Origin: Bacteroidaceae bacterium
GTDB lineage: Bacteria > Bacteroidota > Bacteroidia > Bacteroidales > Bacteroidaceae
NCBI GenBank assembly: GCA_024697945.1
Contig: JAILRU010000035.1
Span: forward strand, 1 to 35,406
Length of the DNA: 35,406 nt
Direction of reading: 5' to 3'
Position numbers and translations under genes: made by a program. Each line of letters opens with the position of its first letter. The stretch's first letter is position 1. Under the pieces are notes generated by a model. The model did not search any database, was not told the origin of the DNA, and worked only from the letters and a program-made list of their open reading frames with translations. This document shows, piece after piece, positions 25,766 to 32,375 of the stretch.

Positions 25766-26755
25766 TCACTGCACCTCCCAGATGTCGTTGGTCTCGAGGA
25801 GTTCGGCGAAGTTGTGGTACTTCTTCTTCCCCTTGATTTCCTCTATCTGCGACCAGACGCAGTCGTCGTAGGTGGGAGCCTCAACATCACGGATGACACC
25901 AAGGGCAATGGGCCACTCCATCTCTGCAAGCTTCAACTGCAAGGTGTTGTCCTCGCAATGGGCGTCGTGAACCAGCACATCGGCTTCGGTATAGCCTTCC
26001 TCACCTAATTTCACAGGCTTTATGCTGAAGCCATCCTGCACGATGCCGTATTCGTTGTTCTCTCCGAAGAGCATCTTCTCGCCGTGACGGAGGTAGATGG
26101 CATTCTTGGCGCGACCCTCCTTGCTATAGACGGCATCGTGTGTGCCGTTGTTGAAGATGACGCAGTTCTGCAGAATCTCGCAGACGCTGGTTCCCTTGTG
26201 GTTGTAGGCGGCCTTGAGCACCTCGATGGTGCCAGGAGCATCGGTGGCAACGGCACGGGCAAAGAAGTGACCACGAGCGCCGAAGCAGAGCTCAGCAGGA
26301 CGGAAGGGGTCCTCCACCGTACCGTAGGGCGATGACTTGCTGACGAAACCGCGAGGGCTGGTGGGGCTGTACTGTCCCTTCGTCAGACCGTAGATGCGGT
26401 TGTTCAGGAGAATCATGTTCAGGTTGATGTTCCTGCGGTTGGCGTGTATGAAGTGGTTGCCACCGATGGCGAGGCCGTCGCCGTCGCCGCTCACCTGCCA
26501 TACGGTCAGGTCGGGGTTCGCCACCTTGCAGCCCGTAGCAATGGCAGCGGCGCGACCATGAATGGTGTTCATGCCGTAGGTTGCCATATAGTGAGGCAGA
26601 CGGCTGGAACAGCCGATGCCGCTGATGACTGCTGTATCGGAAGGCGCTACGCCTATCTCTGCCATTGCTTTGTGCAGGTTGGCCAGGAAGAAATGGTCCC
26701 CGCATCCAGGACACCATCGCGGCTGTCCTTTCTTATAATCTTGTGCACTATACAT
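25766..26755 (-). CDS. korB: 2-oxoacid:ferredoxin oxidoreductase beta subunit
   Basis: The 329-aa protein is the TPP-binding subunit of the 2-oxoglutarate:ferredoxin oxidoreductase type. CPGCGDH (15-21) supplies iron-sulfur cluster cysteines. GDGDGLAIGGNHF (90-102) through LLNN is the TPP/Mg motif. With KorA it converts a 2-oxoacid, CoA and oxidised ferredoxin to acyl-CoA, CO2 and reduced ferredoxin; in anaerobic Bacteroidales this links the reductive TCA branch to ferredoxin. Substrate preference (2-oxoglutarate rather than another 2-oxoacid) is inferred from overall similarity. korA is upstream on the same strand but is separated from korB by a four-helix-bundle gene cassette. A terminator-like hairpin follows. 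Confidence 0.9.
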   Translation of the reverse strand: MYSAQDYKKGQPRWCPGCGDHFFLANLHKAMAEIGVAPSDTAVISGIGCSSRLPHYMATYGMNTIHGRAAAIATGCKVANPDLTVWQVSGDGDGLAIGGNHFIHANRRNINLNMILLNNRIYGLTKGQYSPTSPRGFVSKSSPYGTVEDPFRPAELCFGARGHFFARAVATDAPGTIEVLKAAYNHKGTSVCEILQNCVIFNNGTHDAVYSKEGRAKNAIYLRHGEKMLFGENNEYGIVQDGFSIKPVKLGEEGYTEADVLVHDAHCEDNTLQLKLAEMEWPIALGVIRDVEAPTYDDCVWSQIEEIKGKKKYHNFAELLETNDIWEVQ

Positions 26756-26757
26756 CT

Positions 26758-26790
26758 TTAGTTAAGAATTAAGAGTTAAGAGTTAAGAAA
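26758..26790. repeat. left 33-bp inverted repeat of the four-helix-bundle cassette (GTTAAGA heptamers)
   Basis: It consists of GTTAAGA/ATTAAGA 7-bp units. It is the reverse complement of 27174-27206 except at two positions. It contains the stop codon (26776-26778) and last codons of the four-helix-bundle gene and ends 2 bp from the korB start codon. Confidence 0.92.
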
Positions 26791-27171
26791 AATACCTTTT
26801 GCGTTATCATACTTTTCTGTGTTCTCTTTCGTTGATTTTACTATGGAGGCTAAGATAGCTGTAATCTCATCTGCCTCGTTATGAATTGAATTAAATGTTT
26901 TTTCGTCAATATATTCGCTATCATGTAAGAGTTCTAACCAATATAGAGTTTCGTTTGCTTCCTTCAGGGCTATAGAAGCTTTACTGACAAAGTCTGCACG
27001 ACTTTGTGCAAACTTTGCCTCTCGCATCATAGCTCCAATGGCAGTTCCACTTCGAAGCATCTGCTTTGACAGGACGTATTCATTATGCTGTTTCGTCAGA
27101 TACTTATAAGCTTTCACTATCCGGAGAGCAAACAGATAAGAACGTTTTTCTATAAGCAAGTCTTGAGACAT
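26776..27171 (-). CDS. four-helix-bundle protein (23S rRNA IVP / Avd-like family)
   Basis: The 131-aa, mainly helical protein matches the family named for proteins encoded in 23S rRNA intervening sequences, which also includes the Avd protein of diversity-generating retroelements. Recognisable segments are FALRIVKAYKYL, LSKQMLRSGTAIGAMMREA, FVSKASIALKEANETLYWLELL and NEADEITAILASIVKS. The molecular role of stand-alone members is unclear; they are basic and may bind RNA or DNA. The start codon touches one arm of a 33-bp inverted repeat and the stop lies inside the other, so gene and repeats form one 449-bp unit between korA and korB. No reverse transcriptase is nearby. It is more AT-rich than its neighbours. 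Confidence 0.88.
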   Translation of the reverse strand: MSQDLLIEKRSYLFALRIVKAYKYLTKQHNEYVLSKQMLRSGTAIGAMMREAKFAQSRADFVSKASIALKEANETLYWLELLHDSEYIDEKTFNSIHNEADEITAILASIVKSTKENTEKYDNAKGIFLNS

Positions 27172-27173
27172 TC

Positions 27174-27206
27174 TTTCTTAACTCTTAATTCTTAACTCTT
27201 AACTAA
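27174..27206. repeat. right 33-bp inverted repeat of the four-helix-bundle cassette
   Basis: It matches the reverse complement of 26758-26790 at 31 of 33 positions and is built of 7-bp units. The korA stop codon (27192-27194) and the codons for its last four residues (LVKS) are inside it. Confidence 0.92.
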
Positions 27207-29027
27207 GTTCAGGAACGAGGTAACGAGTTCCGAGGTATTGAATGGTTGTCCTTTCACTTGGTTGAACTGCATGGGTACGAAACCATCGACCTTCATGCGG
27301 AGCCAGGCGGCAAGCTGACCCATGTTCTGCTCTGCCACAACGACCTTCGGGTACTTCATGAGTACCTCGGCCGTGTTCTTGGGCAGCGGGTTGATGTAGC
27401 GGAAGTGTGCCAGTGCCACCTTCTTGCCCTGAGCTCGCAGTTCGTCCATTGCAGCGTGCAGGTGTCCGTATGTGCCGCCGAAGCCCACAATCAGCAGTTC
27501 TGCATCGTCCTTGTCGCCCAGCACCTCGAGGTCGGGAACAGGAATGGCATCTATCTTCGCCTTACGCTTGCGGGTCATAAGGTCGTGGTTCTCGGGATTG
27601 GTGCTGATGGCACCCGTCTTGTCGTCCTTCTCCAGTCCGCCCAGGATGTGTTCGAAGCCCTCGCGACCAGGCACAGCCCAGTAGCGGACGCCTTCTTCAT
27701 TACGCATATAGGGAGTCCATGAGCCCCTGAGTTCCTCAGGCACGTAGGGAGGATTGATGGCAGGATAGTCTGCCAAGTTGGGGAGCTTGAACGCTCCGGA
27801 GCCGTTGGCAACGAAGGCATCGGTCATAAGGATGACGGGCGTCATGTGCTCCAGCGCCATCTTGGAGGCAGCGAATGCCATCTCGAAACAATCGGTAGGA
27901 CTTGCGGCAGCCACGACAGGCATCGGGCTCTCGCCGTTACGTCCGAAGAGTGCCTGCAGCAGGTCGGTCTGTTCGCTCTTGGTGGGCAGACCCGTAGCAG
28001 GACCGCCACGCTGCACGTCGAGCACGACGAGCGGCAGCTCCATGATGACGGCAAGGTTCATCGCCTCGCTCTTCAGACAGATGCCAGGACCAGAGGTGCT
28101 CGTCACAGCCAAAGCCCCGGCGAAGGAAGCTCCGACGGCGCTGGCACAACCGGCTATCTCGTCCTCACACTGGACGGTAATCACGCCCAGGCTCTTGTGC
28201 TTCGAAAGCTCGTGCAGGACGTCCGTAGCGGGAGTGATGGGATAGGAGCCGAGGTAGAGCTTCAGCCCTGCCTTCTCGGCTGCGGCAATGAAGCCGTAAG
28301 CTGTTGCCTTGTTGCCCGTGATGTCCATGTAGCGACCAGGCACCTTGTGCTTCGTCTCGATGCGATAGACGTTCGCCACGCTCGAGTGCGTGTTGTGTCC
28401 GTAGTCGTAGCCCGCCTGAATGACCTTGATGTTGGCCTCAGCCACCTCGGGCTTCTTGGCGAACTTCTCACGCAGGAAGTTGAATGCCACGCTCAAGTCG
28501 CGGTCGAAGAGCCAGCAGACAAGGCCCAGGGCAAACATGTTGCGGCACTTGCTGACGCTCTTGGCATCCATTCCGCTGTCCTTCAGGCAGTCCTTCACCA
28601 TCGTCGTCAACGGACAGGCTATCACGCGGTCAGGGTCGATGCCCATCTCGCCCAGATAGTCCTCCGTCTTGAACTGTGCCTTCTCCAAGTCCTTCGGTCC
28701 GAAGCTGTCCGTATCGATGATGATGGCAGCGTCGGGCTTGGCATAGCGGTACTGCGTCTTCAGGGCGGCAGCGTTCATCGCCACCAGCACGTCGCAGAGG
28801 TCGCCAGGCGTATAGACCTGCTCTGCACCGATGTGCACCTGAAAGCCGCTCACACCCGTCAGCGAACCTTGCGGAGCGCGGATGTCAGCAGGATAGTCGG
28901 GGAAAGTGCTGATACTGTTGCCTACGGTAGCAGAGACCGTAGAAAAAATGTTTCCGGCCAACTGCATACCATCGCCGGAATCACCTGAAAATCTAACTAC
29001 TACAGATTCTTTTTCCTTGATTTCCAT
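27192..29027 (-). CDS. korA: 2-oxoacid:ferredoxin oxidoreductase, fused gamma-alpha subunit
   Basis: The 611-aa protein is a fusion of the gamma subunit (about 1-200, starting with VVVRFSGDSGDGMQLAGNIF) and the alpha subunit (about 215-611, with YPITPATDVLHELS and TSTSGPGICLKSEAMNLAV). This arrangement is usual for Bacteroidetes KorA. It pairs with KorB downstream. The last four residues come from an inverted-repeat arm of the inserted four-helix-bundle cassette, so the original C-terminus may have differed slightly. A -7 element lies about 58 nt upstream, with GTACGAT/TTACAAT heptamers in the leader (29037-29060) and GTGAAAA heptamers over the -33 region. Confidence 0.9.
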   Translation of the reverse strand: MEIKEKESVVVRFSGDSGDGMQLAGNIFSTVSATVGNSISTFPDYPADIRAPQGSLTGVSGFQVHIGAEQVYTPGDLCDVLVAMNAAALKTQYRYAKPDAAIIIDTDSFGPKDLEKAQFKTEDYLGEMGIDPDRVIACPLTTMVKDCLKDSGMDAKSVSKCRNMFALGLVCWLFDRDLSVAFNFLREKFAKKPEVAEANIKVIQAGYDYGHNTHSSVANVYRIETKHKVPGRYMDITGNKATAYGFIAAAEKAGLKLYLGSYPITPATDVLHELSKHKSLGVITVQCEDEIAGCASAVGASFAGALAVTSTSGPGICLKSEAMNLAVIMELPLVVLDVQRGGPATGLPTKSEQTDLLQALFGRNGESPMPVVAAASPTDCFEMAFAASKMALEHMTPVILMTDAFVANGSGAFKLPNLADYPAINPPYVPEELRGSWTPYMRNEEGVRYWAVPGREGFEHILGGLEKDDKTGAISTNPENHDLMTRKRKAKIDAIPVPDLEVLGDKDDAELLIVGFGGTYGHLHAAMDELRAQGKKVALAHFRYINPLPKNTAEVLMKYPKVVVAEQNMGQLAAWLRMKVDGFVPMQFNQVKGQPFNTSELVTSFLNLVKS

Positions 29028-29085
29028 CTTTATATGTACGATTTACAATGTACGATGTTAATATGTAAAATATTAAATGCGGGTG

Positions 29086-29093
29086 CAAAGGTA
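29086..29093 (-). promoter_or_regulatory. -7 promoter element TACCTTTG (korA operon)
   Basis: Exact minus-strand TAnnTTTG match; it would drive korA, the four-helix-bundle gene and korB. Confidence 0.65.
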
Positions 29094-29103
29094 CAATAAA
29101 AAA

Positions 29104-29164
29104 GTGAAAAGTGAAAAGTGAAAAGTGAAAAATTATTCTTTAATCTTTATTCCTTAATCTCTAA
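29104..29164. repeat. two abutting heptamer arrays (GTGAAAA; TCTTTAA)
   Basis: GTGAAAA is repeated at 29104, 29111, 29118 and 29125. After a short junction, TCTTTAA, TCTTTAT, TCCTTAA and TCTCTAA follow at 29137, 29144, 29151 and 29158. The second array holds the stop codon and last five codons of the symporter gene; the first covers the korA -33 region. Confidence 0.88.
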
Positions 29165-30610
29165 TCCGTTCTCACTCGAGAAGCATAACAGCCCCAGGAA
29201 CGTCAAAGTGGCATTTATGAGCAAAAGCTCATAGCTGAAATGGTAGCCCCACAAGACGGGGGCAAAGTAGTCCAGGAGTGCACATACGATGGGCGAGATG
29301 ACGGCGATGTAGGGAACTGCTGCGTCAACCACCTGCCTGCGCGTGAAAAGGCCAAAGCAGAAGAGACCAAGCAGCGGACCGTAGGTGTAGCCTGCCAGAC
29401 GGTAGATGGTATCGATGATAGTGCCGCTGCCTGCAAGATGGAAGACGGCAATGCAGAGGGCAAAGGTCAGAGCCACAGACGCATGAACCACATGGCGCAT
29501 GCTCAGAGCTTTGCTTGGGTCATAGCCTTCGCGTTCCACTCTAAGAATATCCACGCAGATGCTGGTGGTCAGGGAGGTCATAGCGCTGTCGGCACTGGAG
29601 AGTGCTGCAGCGGCAATGCCTATAGTGAAAGGGAATACCACCAACGTACCCAAAGCTCCGCTCCCCACAAGCATCGGCAACAGGCGGTCGCCGGCATCGG
29701 GGAGGGCTATTCCTTGACGGGCGGCAAAGGTGTAGAGCAGCACGCCAAGGACGAGGAACAGCAGGTTGACAGGAAGTATCAACATGCCGTACAGACACAT
29801 GTTCTTCTGCGCGGCACGCAGGGACGCACACGTCAGGTTCTTCTGCATCATATCCTGGTCGATGCCGTTCATGACGATGGTGATGAACATACCGTTGATG
29901 AACTGGCGCAGGAAGAACTGCGTACTCGACACATCCCAGCAAAACATCCGTCCCATAGGACTTTGGGCGATGGTCTCAGCGATGCCTGACGGCGACAGGT
30001 TCATCCTCGCTCCCATACTCCACACGATGCAGCCGACGGCAGCAAGCATACAGAAAGTCTGAAGGGCATCGGTACGGACGATGTTTTCTATGCCGCCACC
30101 TCTTGTATAGAAGAATATTGCCAACAACACCACGCCTACGGTGAACCAGAAGGGAAGTCCCAGCGGACGGATGGCCATTTCATGGAGCACCGTACAGGTC
30201 AGGAACAGACGGGCAGCAGCACCCGTGAGCTTGCTCAGCAGGAAAAAGCAGGCACCCGTCAGGTGGCTCCGACGTCCGAAGCGCTCAGCCAGGTAGCTGT
30301 AGATGCTGGTGAGGCGCAGACGATAGTAGAGTGGCAGCAGCAGGAAGGCAATGACCACAAAGCCAGCAGAGAAGCCCAGACACATCTGGATGTACGTCAT
30401 GCCGTTCTGATGCACCCACCCAGGCACGCTGACGAGACTCACGCCGCTGATGCTCGCCCCTATCATACCGAAAGCTACAAGGAGCCACGGGGACTTCCTG
30501 CCAGCACGGAAAAAGGCATTGTTGTCGCCCTTCGATTTCGCTAACCTGGCGAACAGGAACAACAGGAGGATGTAAAGCGCAAGCGCAGAAAACACGAGAA
30601 CATTTGCCAT
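29147..30610 (-). CDS. sodium:solute symporter family transporter
   Basis: The 487-aa polytopic membrane protein has about 13 predicted hydrophobic segments. Typical SLC5/SSS features are the early GRKSPWLLVAFGMIGASISGVSLVSVPGW segment, YSYLAERFG, and ALSSADSAMTSLTTSICVDIL, where SADS is the family's conserved Na+-site region. It imports an unidentified solute with sodium. The final residues LEIKE and the stop are written by a heptamer array. It begins 53 bp after the HU-HIG gene on the same strand, so cotranscription is possible. A small AATCGT/ACGATT inverted repeat (30621-30641) lies in the gap. Confidence 0.85.
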   Translation of the reverse strand: MANVLVFSALALYILLLFLFARLAKSKGDNNAFFRAGRKSPWLLVAFGMIGASISGVSLVSVPGWVHQNGMTYIQMCLGFSAGFVVIAFLLLPLYYRLRLTSIYSYLAERFGRRSHLTGACFFLLSKLTGAAARLFLTCTVLHEMAIRPLGLPFWFTVGVVLLAIFFYTRGGGIENIVRTDALQTFCMLAAVGCIVWSMGARMNLSPSGIAETIAQSPMGRMFCWDVSSTQFFLRQFINGMFITIVMNGIDQDMMQKNLTCASLRAAQKNMCLYGMLILPVNLLFLVLGVLLYTFAARQGIALPDAGDRLLPMLVGSGALGTLVVFPFTIGIAAAALSSADSAMTSLTTSICVDILRVEREGYDPSKALSMRHVVHASVALTFALCIAVFHLAGSGTIIDTIYRLAGYTYGPLLGLFCFGLFTRRQVVDAAVPYIAVISPIVCALLDYFAPVLWGYHFSYELLLINATLTFLGLLCFSSENGLEIKE

Positions 30611-30658
30611 GCTATTCTACAATCGTATATATTTCACGATTTATCAGTGCGGCAACAA

Positions 30659-30686
30659 ATTCTTCATTCTTCATTCTTCATTCTCA
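30659..30686. repeat. heptamer array ATTCTTC at the HU-HIG gene end
   Basis: Units at 30659, 30666, 30673 and 30680. On the minus strand they encode the last residues (MKNEE) and the TGA stop of the HU-HIG gene. Confidence 0.88.
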
Positions 30687-31326
30687 ACATCCAGACCTTG
30701 TGCGAGTGCCTTCCGCGAGTGGTGATGCCAGAATCGGCATCGGCCACCAGGCGCTTGAGGTCTTTTGAGGCCGAGCTCCTGGACTGCCCTGTTGCAATAG
30801 CATAGTTAGAAAGCGTCATGTACCCATATTTGTCGATAATCGCCTTGGCCTTTGCCAGACGCTCCTCGTGGCTGTACTTGCATTTCCTCGGAACCACCAC
30901 GTCCATGCTGACGCGGTCGAAAGTAGCCTGCAGGTTCATTTCCTTCAGCAACTCAGGGTCAGGCTTGAAATTGATGCCCTTGATGCAGACATGCCTGTTT
31001 TTCATCTTGATGCCCTCCTCGTCCTGCTGTTGCTGCGAAATGGCCTTCTCAGAAGGCGTGGACGTATCGAATCCCAAAGACAGGGAGAACACTCCCAATC
31101 CGTCAACTTTGAGGCTGTGTCCCAAAGGCATCCAGTTCTGCATCACAGACCCAAACGCATCGAAGACCGCTCGGATAAGCCCGTCGCTGATGCTGCCAGC
31201 ATAGGTGCGCATGTGCTTGATAACGGTCTCATATTCATGCAGAGAGTATGTCTGCATCTTGGGAAAAACGACTTTCTTGCCCTCTGTCATATTCTCAGGA
31301 AGCTCCTGTAACGTGTAATTTGCCAT
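30664..31326 (-). CDS. HU-HIG domain DNA-binding protein with C-terminal helix-turn-helix-like region
   Basis: The 220-aa protein resembles Bacteroidales 'HU family DNA-binding protein' variants of the HU-HIG type. Residues about 25-150 cover the HU-like fold, with SDGLIRAVFDAFGSVMQNWMPLGHSLKVDGLGVFSLSLG in place of the canonical HU helices and arm. Residues about 150-215 look like an added winged helix-turn-helix (MTLSNYAIATGQSRSSASKDLKRLV). It is probably a nucleoid or regulatory DNA-binding protein; targets are unknown. No clear TAnnTTTG element was found upstream; instead a 21-bp tandem array lies 74 bp upstream. Its five C-terminal residues come from the ATTCTTC array. Confidence 0.75.
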   Translation of the reverse strand: MANYTLQELPENMTEGKKVVFPKMQTYSLHEYETVIKHMRTYAGSISDGLIRAVFDAFGSVMQNWMPLGHSLKVDGLGVFSLSLGFDTSTPSEKAISQQQQDEEGIKMKNRHVCIKGINFKPDPELLKEMNLQATFDRVSMDVVVPRKCKYSHEERLAKAKAIIDKYGYMTLSNYAIATGQSRSSASKDLKRLVADADSGITTRGRHSHKVWMLRMKNEE

Positions 31327-31399
31327 ATCTCTTAGACATATTTTTAATTATTGTTCTATTGTTTTTTCTTTCCCTCTCGACAGAATTTTCATTTTTGTT

Positions 31400-31526
31400 C
31401 TGCAAATTTTATGTTTCCGCGCCATAAACATAAGTTCGCGGCCCGCGAACTTATGTCTACGGGCTGCGAACTTATGTTTACGGGCCGTAAATATAACTTT
31501 TTCCACTGCAAATTTACTTTTTCTTA
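31400..31526. repeat. 21-bp tandem repeat array (6 units) with palindromic junctions
   Basis: Units start at 31400, 31422, 31443, 31464, 31485 and 31506 (periods 22, 21, 21, 21, 21). Most start near CYGYRAA. Junctions are palindromic: 31428-31456 is a perfect 14-bp inverted repeat around one C, and 31478-31492 reads TTTACGG-G-CCGTAAA. It occupies most of the 316-bp gap between the divergent HU-HIG and TSCPD genes. It is not a CRISPR: there are no constant repeats with unique spacers of suitable size. Confidence 0.8.
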
Positions 31527-31580
31527 TCGATTCCACCAAAAAAAATAGACGAAAAGACAGAAAATAATAAATAAAATGTT

Positions 31581-31588
31581 TATATTTG
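31581..31588 (+). promoter_or_regulatory. -7 promoter element TATATTTG (TSCPD gene)
   Basis: TAnnTTTG match 54 nt before the ATG at 31643, just after the 21-bp array. Confidence 0.55.
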
Positions 31589-31642
31589 TAGCCCCAAATC
31601 ATTAATAACTCTTCTACAAACGACCAAAAATTGACTCAAGAC

Positions 31643-31918
31643 ATGAAAACGAAGCATGTACAATACCAGACTCACGGCACGTGTTCTCAATTGATTGACG
31701 TGACTGCCGACGAGAACGACATCATCCAGCAAGTATTCTTCCTTGGTGGCTGCAACGGCAACCTGCAAGGCATCTGCCAGTTGGTGCGAGGCCAGAAGAT
31801 TGACGACGTCATCCTCCGCCTGGACGGCATTCGCTGTGGCACGAAAGGCACCTCCTGTCCCGACCAGCTCTGCCGCGCCCTGGAACAGCTGAAAACCGCC
31901 CCTTTGCTGGAACATTGA
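31643..31918 (+). CDS. TSCPD domain protein (TIGR03905-like)
   Basis: The 91-aa protein carries the diagnostic TSCPD motif at residues 70-74 and the upstream pattern GTCSQLIDV...VFFLGGCNGNLQGICQLV. The domain is otherwise found at the C-terminus of some ribonucleotide reductases; as a stand-alone protein its role is unknown. Conserved cysteines (residues 14, 37, 45, 65, 72, 77) suggest metal binding. The ATG at 31643 is preferred to the TTG four codons earlier. It marks the end of the core-like region; the accessory, AT-richer segment begins right after it. Confidence 0.85.
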   Translation: MKTKHVQYQTHGTCSQLIDVTADENDIIQQVFFLGGCNGNLQGICQLVRGQKIDDVILRLDGIRCGTKGTSCPDQLCRALEQLKTAPLLEH

Positions 31919-31926
31919 CTTCCCTT

Positions 31927-31977
31927 AAAGATTGGCAAGAATTCACGTCCTGTGGGTGTGAGAAGATAGAAATATAA
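31927..31977 (+). pseudogene. 16-codon gene-end relic (...QEFTSCGCEKIEI stop)
   Basis: The last 16 codons and stop of an unidentified coding sequence are readable with no usable start. The same ending (QEFTSC.C.K.EI) occurs in the small ORF at 32793-32888 on the other side of higBA. Several differences between the two copies are synonymous, suggesting both were once coding. Confidence 0.45.
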
Positions 31978-31984
31978 TTAGTAG
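31934..31984 (+). repeat. 51-bp direct repeat, left copy (flanks higBA)
   Basis: It aligns without gaps to 32845-32895 with about nine differences in 51 positions. The pair brackets the toxin-antitoxin module. Confidence 0.75.
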
Positions 31985-32012
31985 AAGTCTTTGAACATTG
32001 TTGTTTTTAAGA

Positions 32013-32042
32013 TTTCCCGAAAAACATTTGGAATTTCCGAAA
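32013..32042. promoter_or_regulatory. candidate HigA operator pair
   Basis: Two short palindromes, TTTCCCGAAA (32013-32022) and TTTCCGAAA (32034-32042), have centres about 20.5 bp apart, so they face the same side of the helix. They flank the -33 TTTG (32027-32030), where an autorepressing antitoxin would be expected to bind. Confidence 0.5.
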
Positions 32043-32050
32043 AATAGCAT

Positions 32051-32058
32051 TATCTTTG
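32051..32058 (+). promoter_or_regulatory. -7 promoter element TATCTTTG (higBA)
   Basis: Exact TAnnTTTG match, 20 nt after a -33 TTTG (32027-32030) and 18 nt before the higB ATG. Confidence 0.7.
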
Positions 32059-32076
32059 TACCCAAAAACAACAAAG

Positions 32077-32373
32077 ATGAGAATAATATCCAAAAGTACA
32101 TTGGTTGAATACTATACCAAAAAACCTCAGTCTAAAACAGCATTAGAGGAATGGTACGAGAAAACGAGGAAAGCGGAATGGACTTGTTTCGCTGACATAA
32201 AGAGTACTTTTAACAGCGTAGATGCTGTTGGTAATCAGAGATATGTGTTCAACATCAAAGGCAACGACTACCGCCTCGTGGTTTTGATACTGTTTACGCC
32301 CAAAACGGTATATATTCGTTTTGTTGGAACACATTCAGAATATGACGCAATTAAGGATATAAAGAATTTATAG
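32077..32373 (+). CDS. higB: HigB-family toxin (mRNA interferase type)
   Basis: The 98-aa protein resembles the HigB_toxin family: MRIISKSTLVEYYTKKPQSK, then W..FADIKSTFNSVDAVGNQRYVFNIKGNDYRLVV, ending FVGTHSEYDAI. Family members have a RelE-like fold and cut mRNA in ribosomes. The ATG at 32077 is chosen because the earlier TTG at 32056 lies in the -7 element. The antitoxin starts 2 bp after the stop, the toxin-first order typical of higBA. It is more AT-rich than the preceding genes and lies between 51-bp direct repeats, suggesting acquisition as a module. Confidence 0.88.
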   Translation: MRIISKSTLVEYYTKKPQSKTALEEWYEKTRKAEWTCFADIKSTFNSVDAVGNQRYVFNIKGNDYRLVVLILFTPKTVYIRFVGTHSEYDAIKDIKNL

Positions 32374-32375
32374 GT

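Noticed and set aside
26758..27206. An insertion sequence or diversity-generating retroelement
   Set aside because: There is no transposase or reverse transcriptase, and no template/variable repeat pair. The only gene is a four-helix-bundle protein, so an IVS-like cassette fits better.
27846..28988. A 380-codon plus-strand ORF opposite korA
   Set aside because: It mirrors a well-supported gene, has no family motifs and has no promoter. It is a composition shadow; the same holds for 7073-8038, 14965-16005 and 18253-19266.
31400..31526. A short CRISPR array
   Set aside because: Units are 21-22 bp with drifting edges and no constant repeat plus unique 30-nt spacers, and there are no cas genes.
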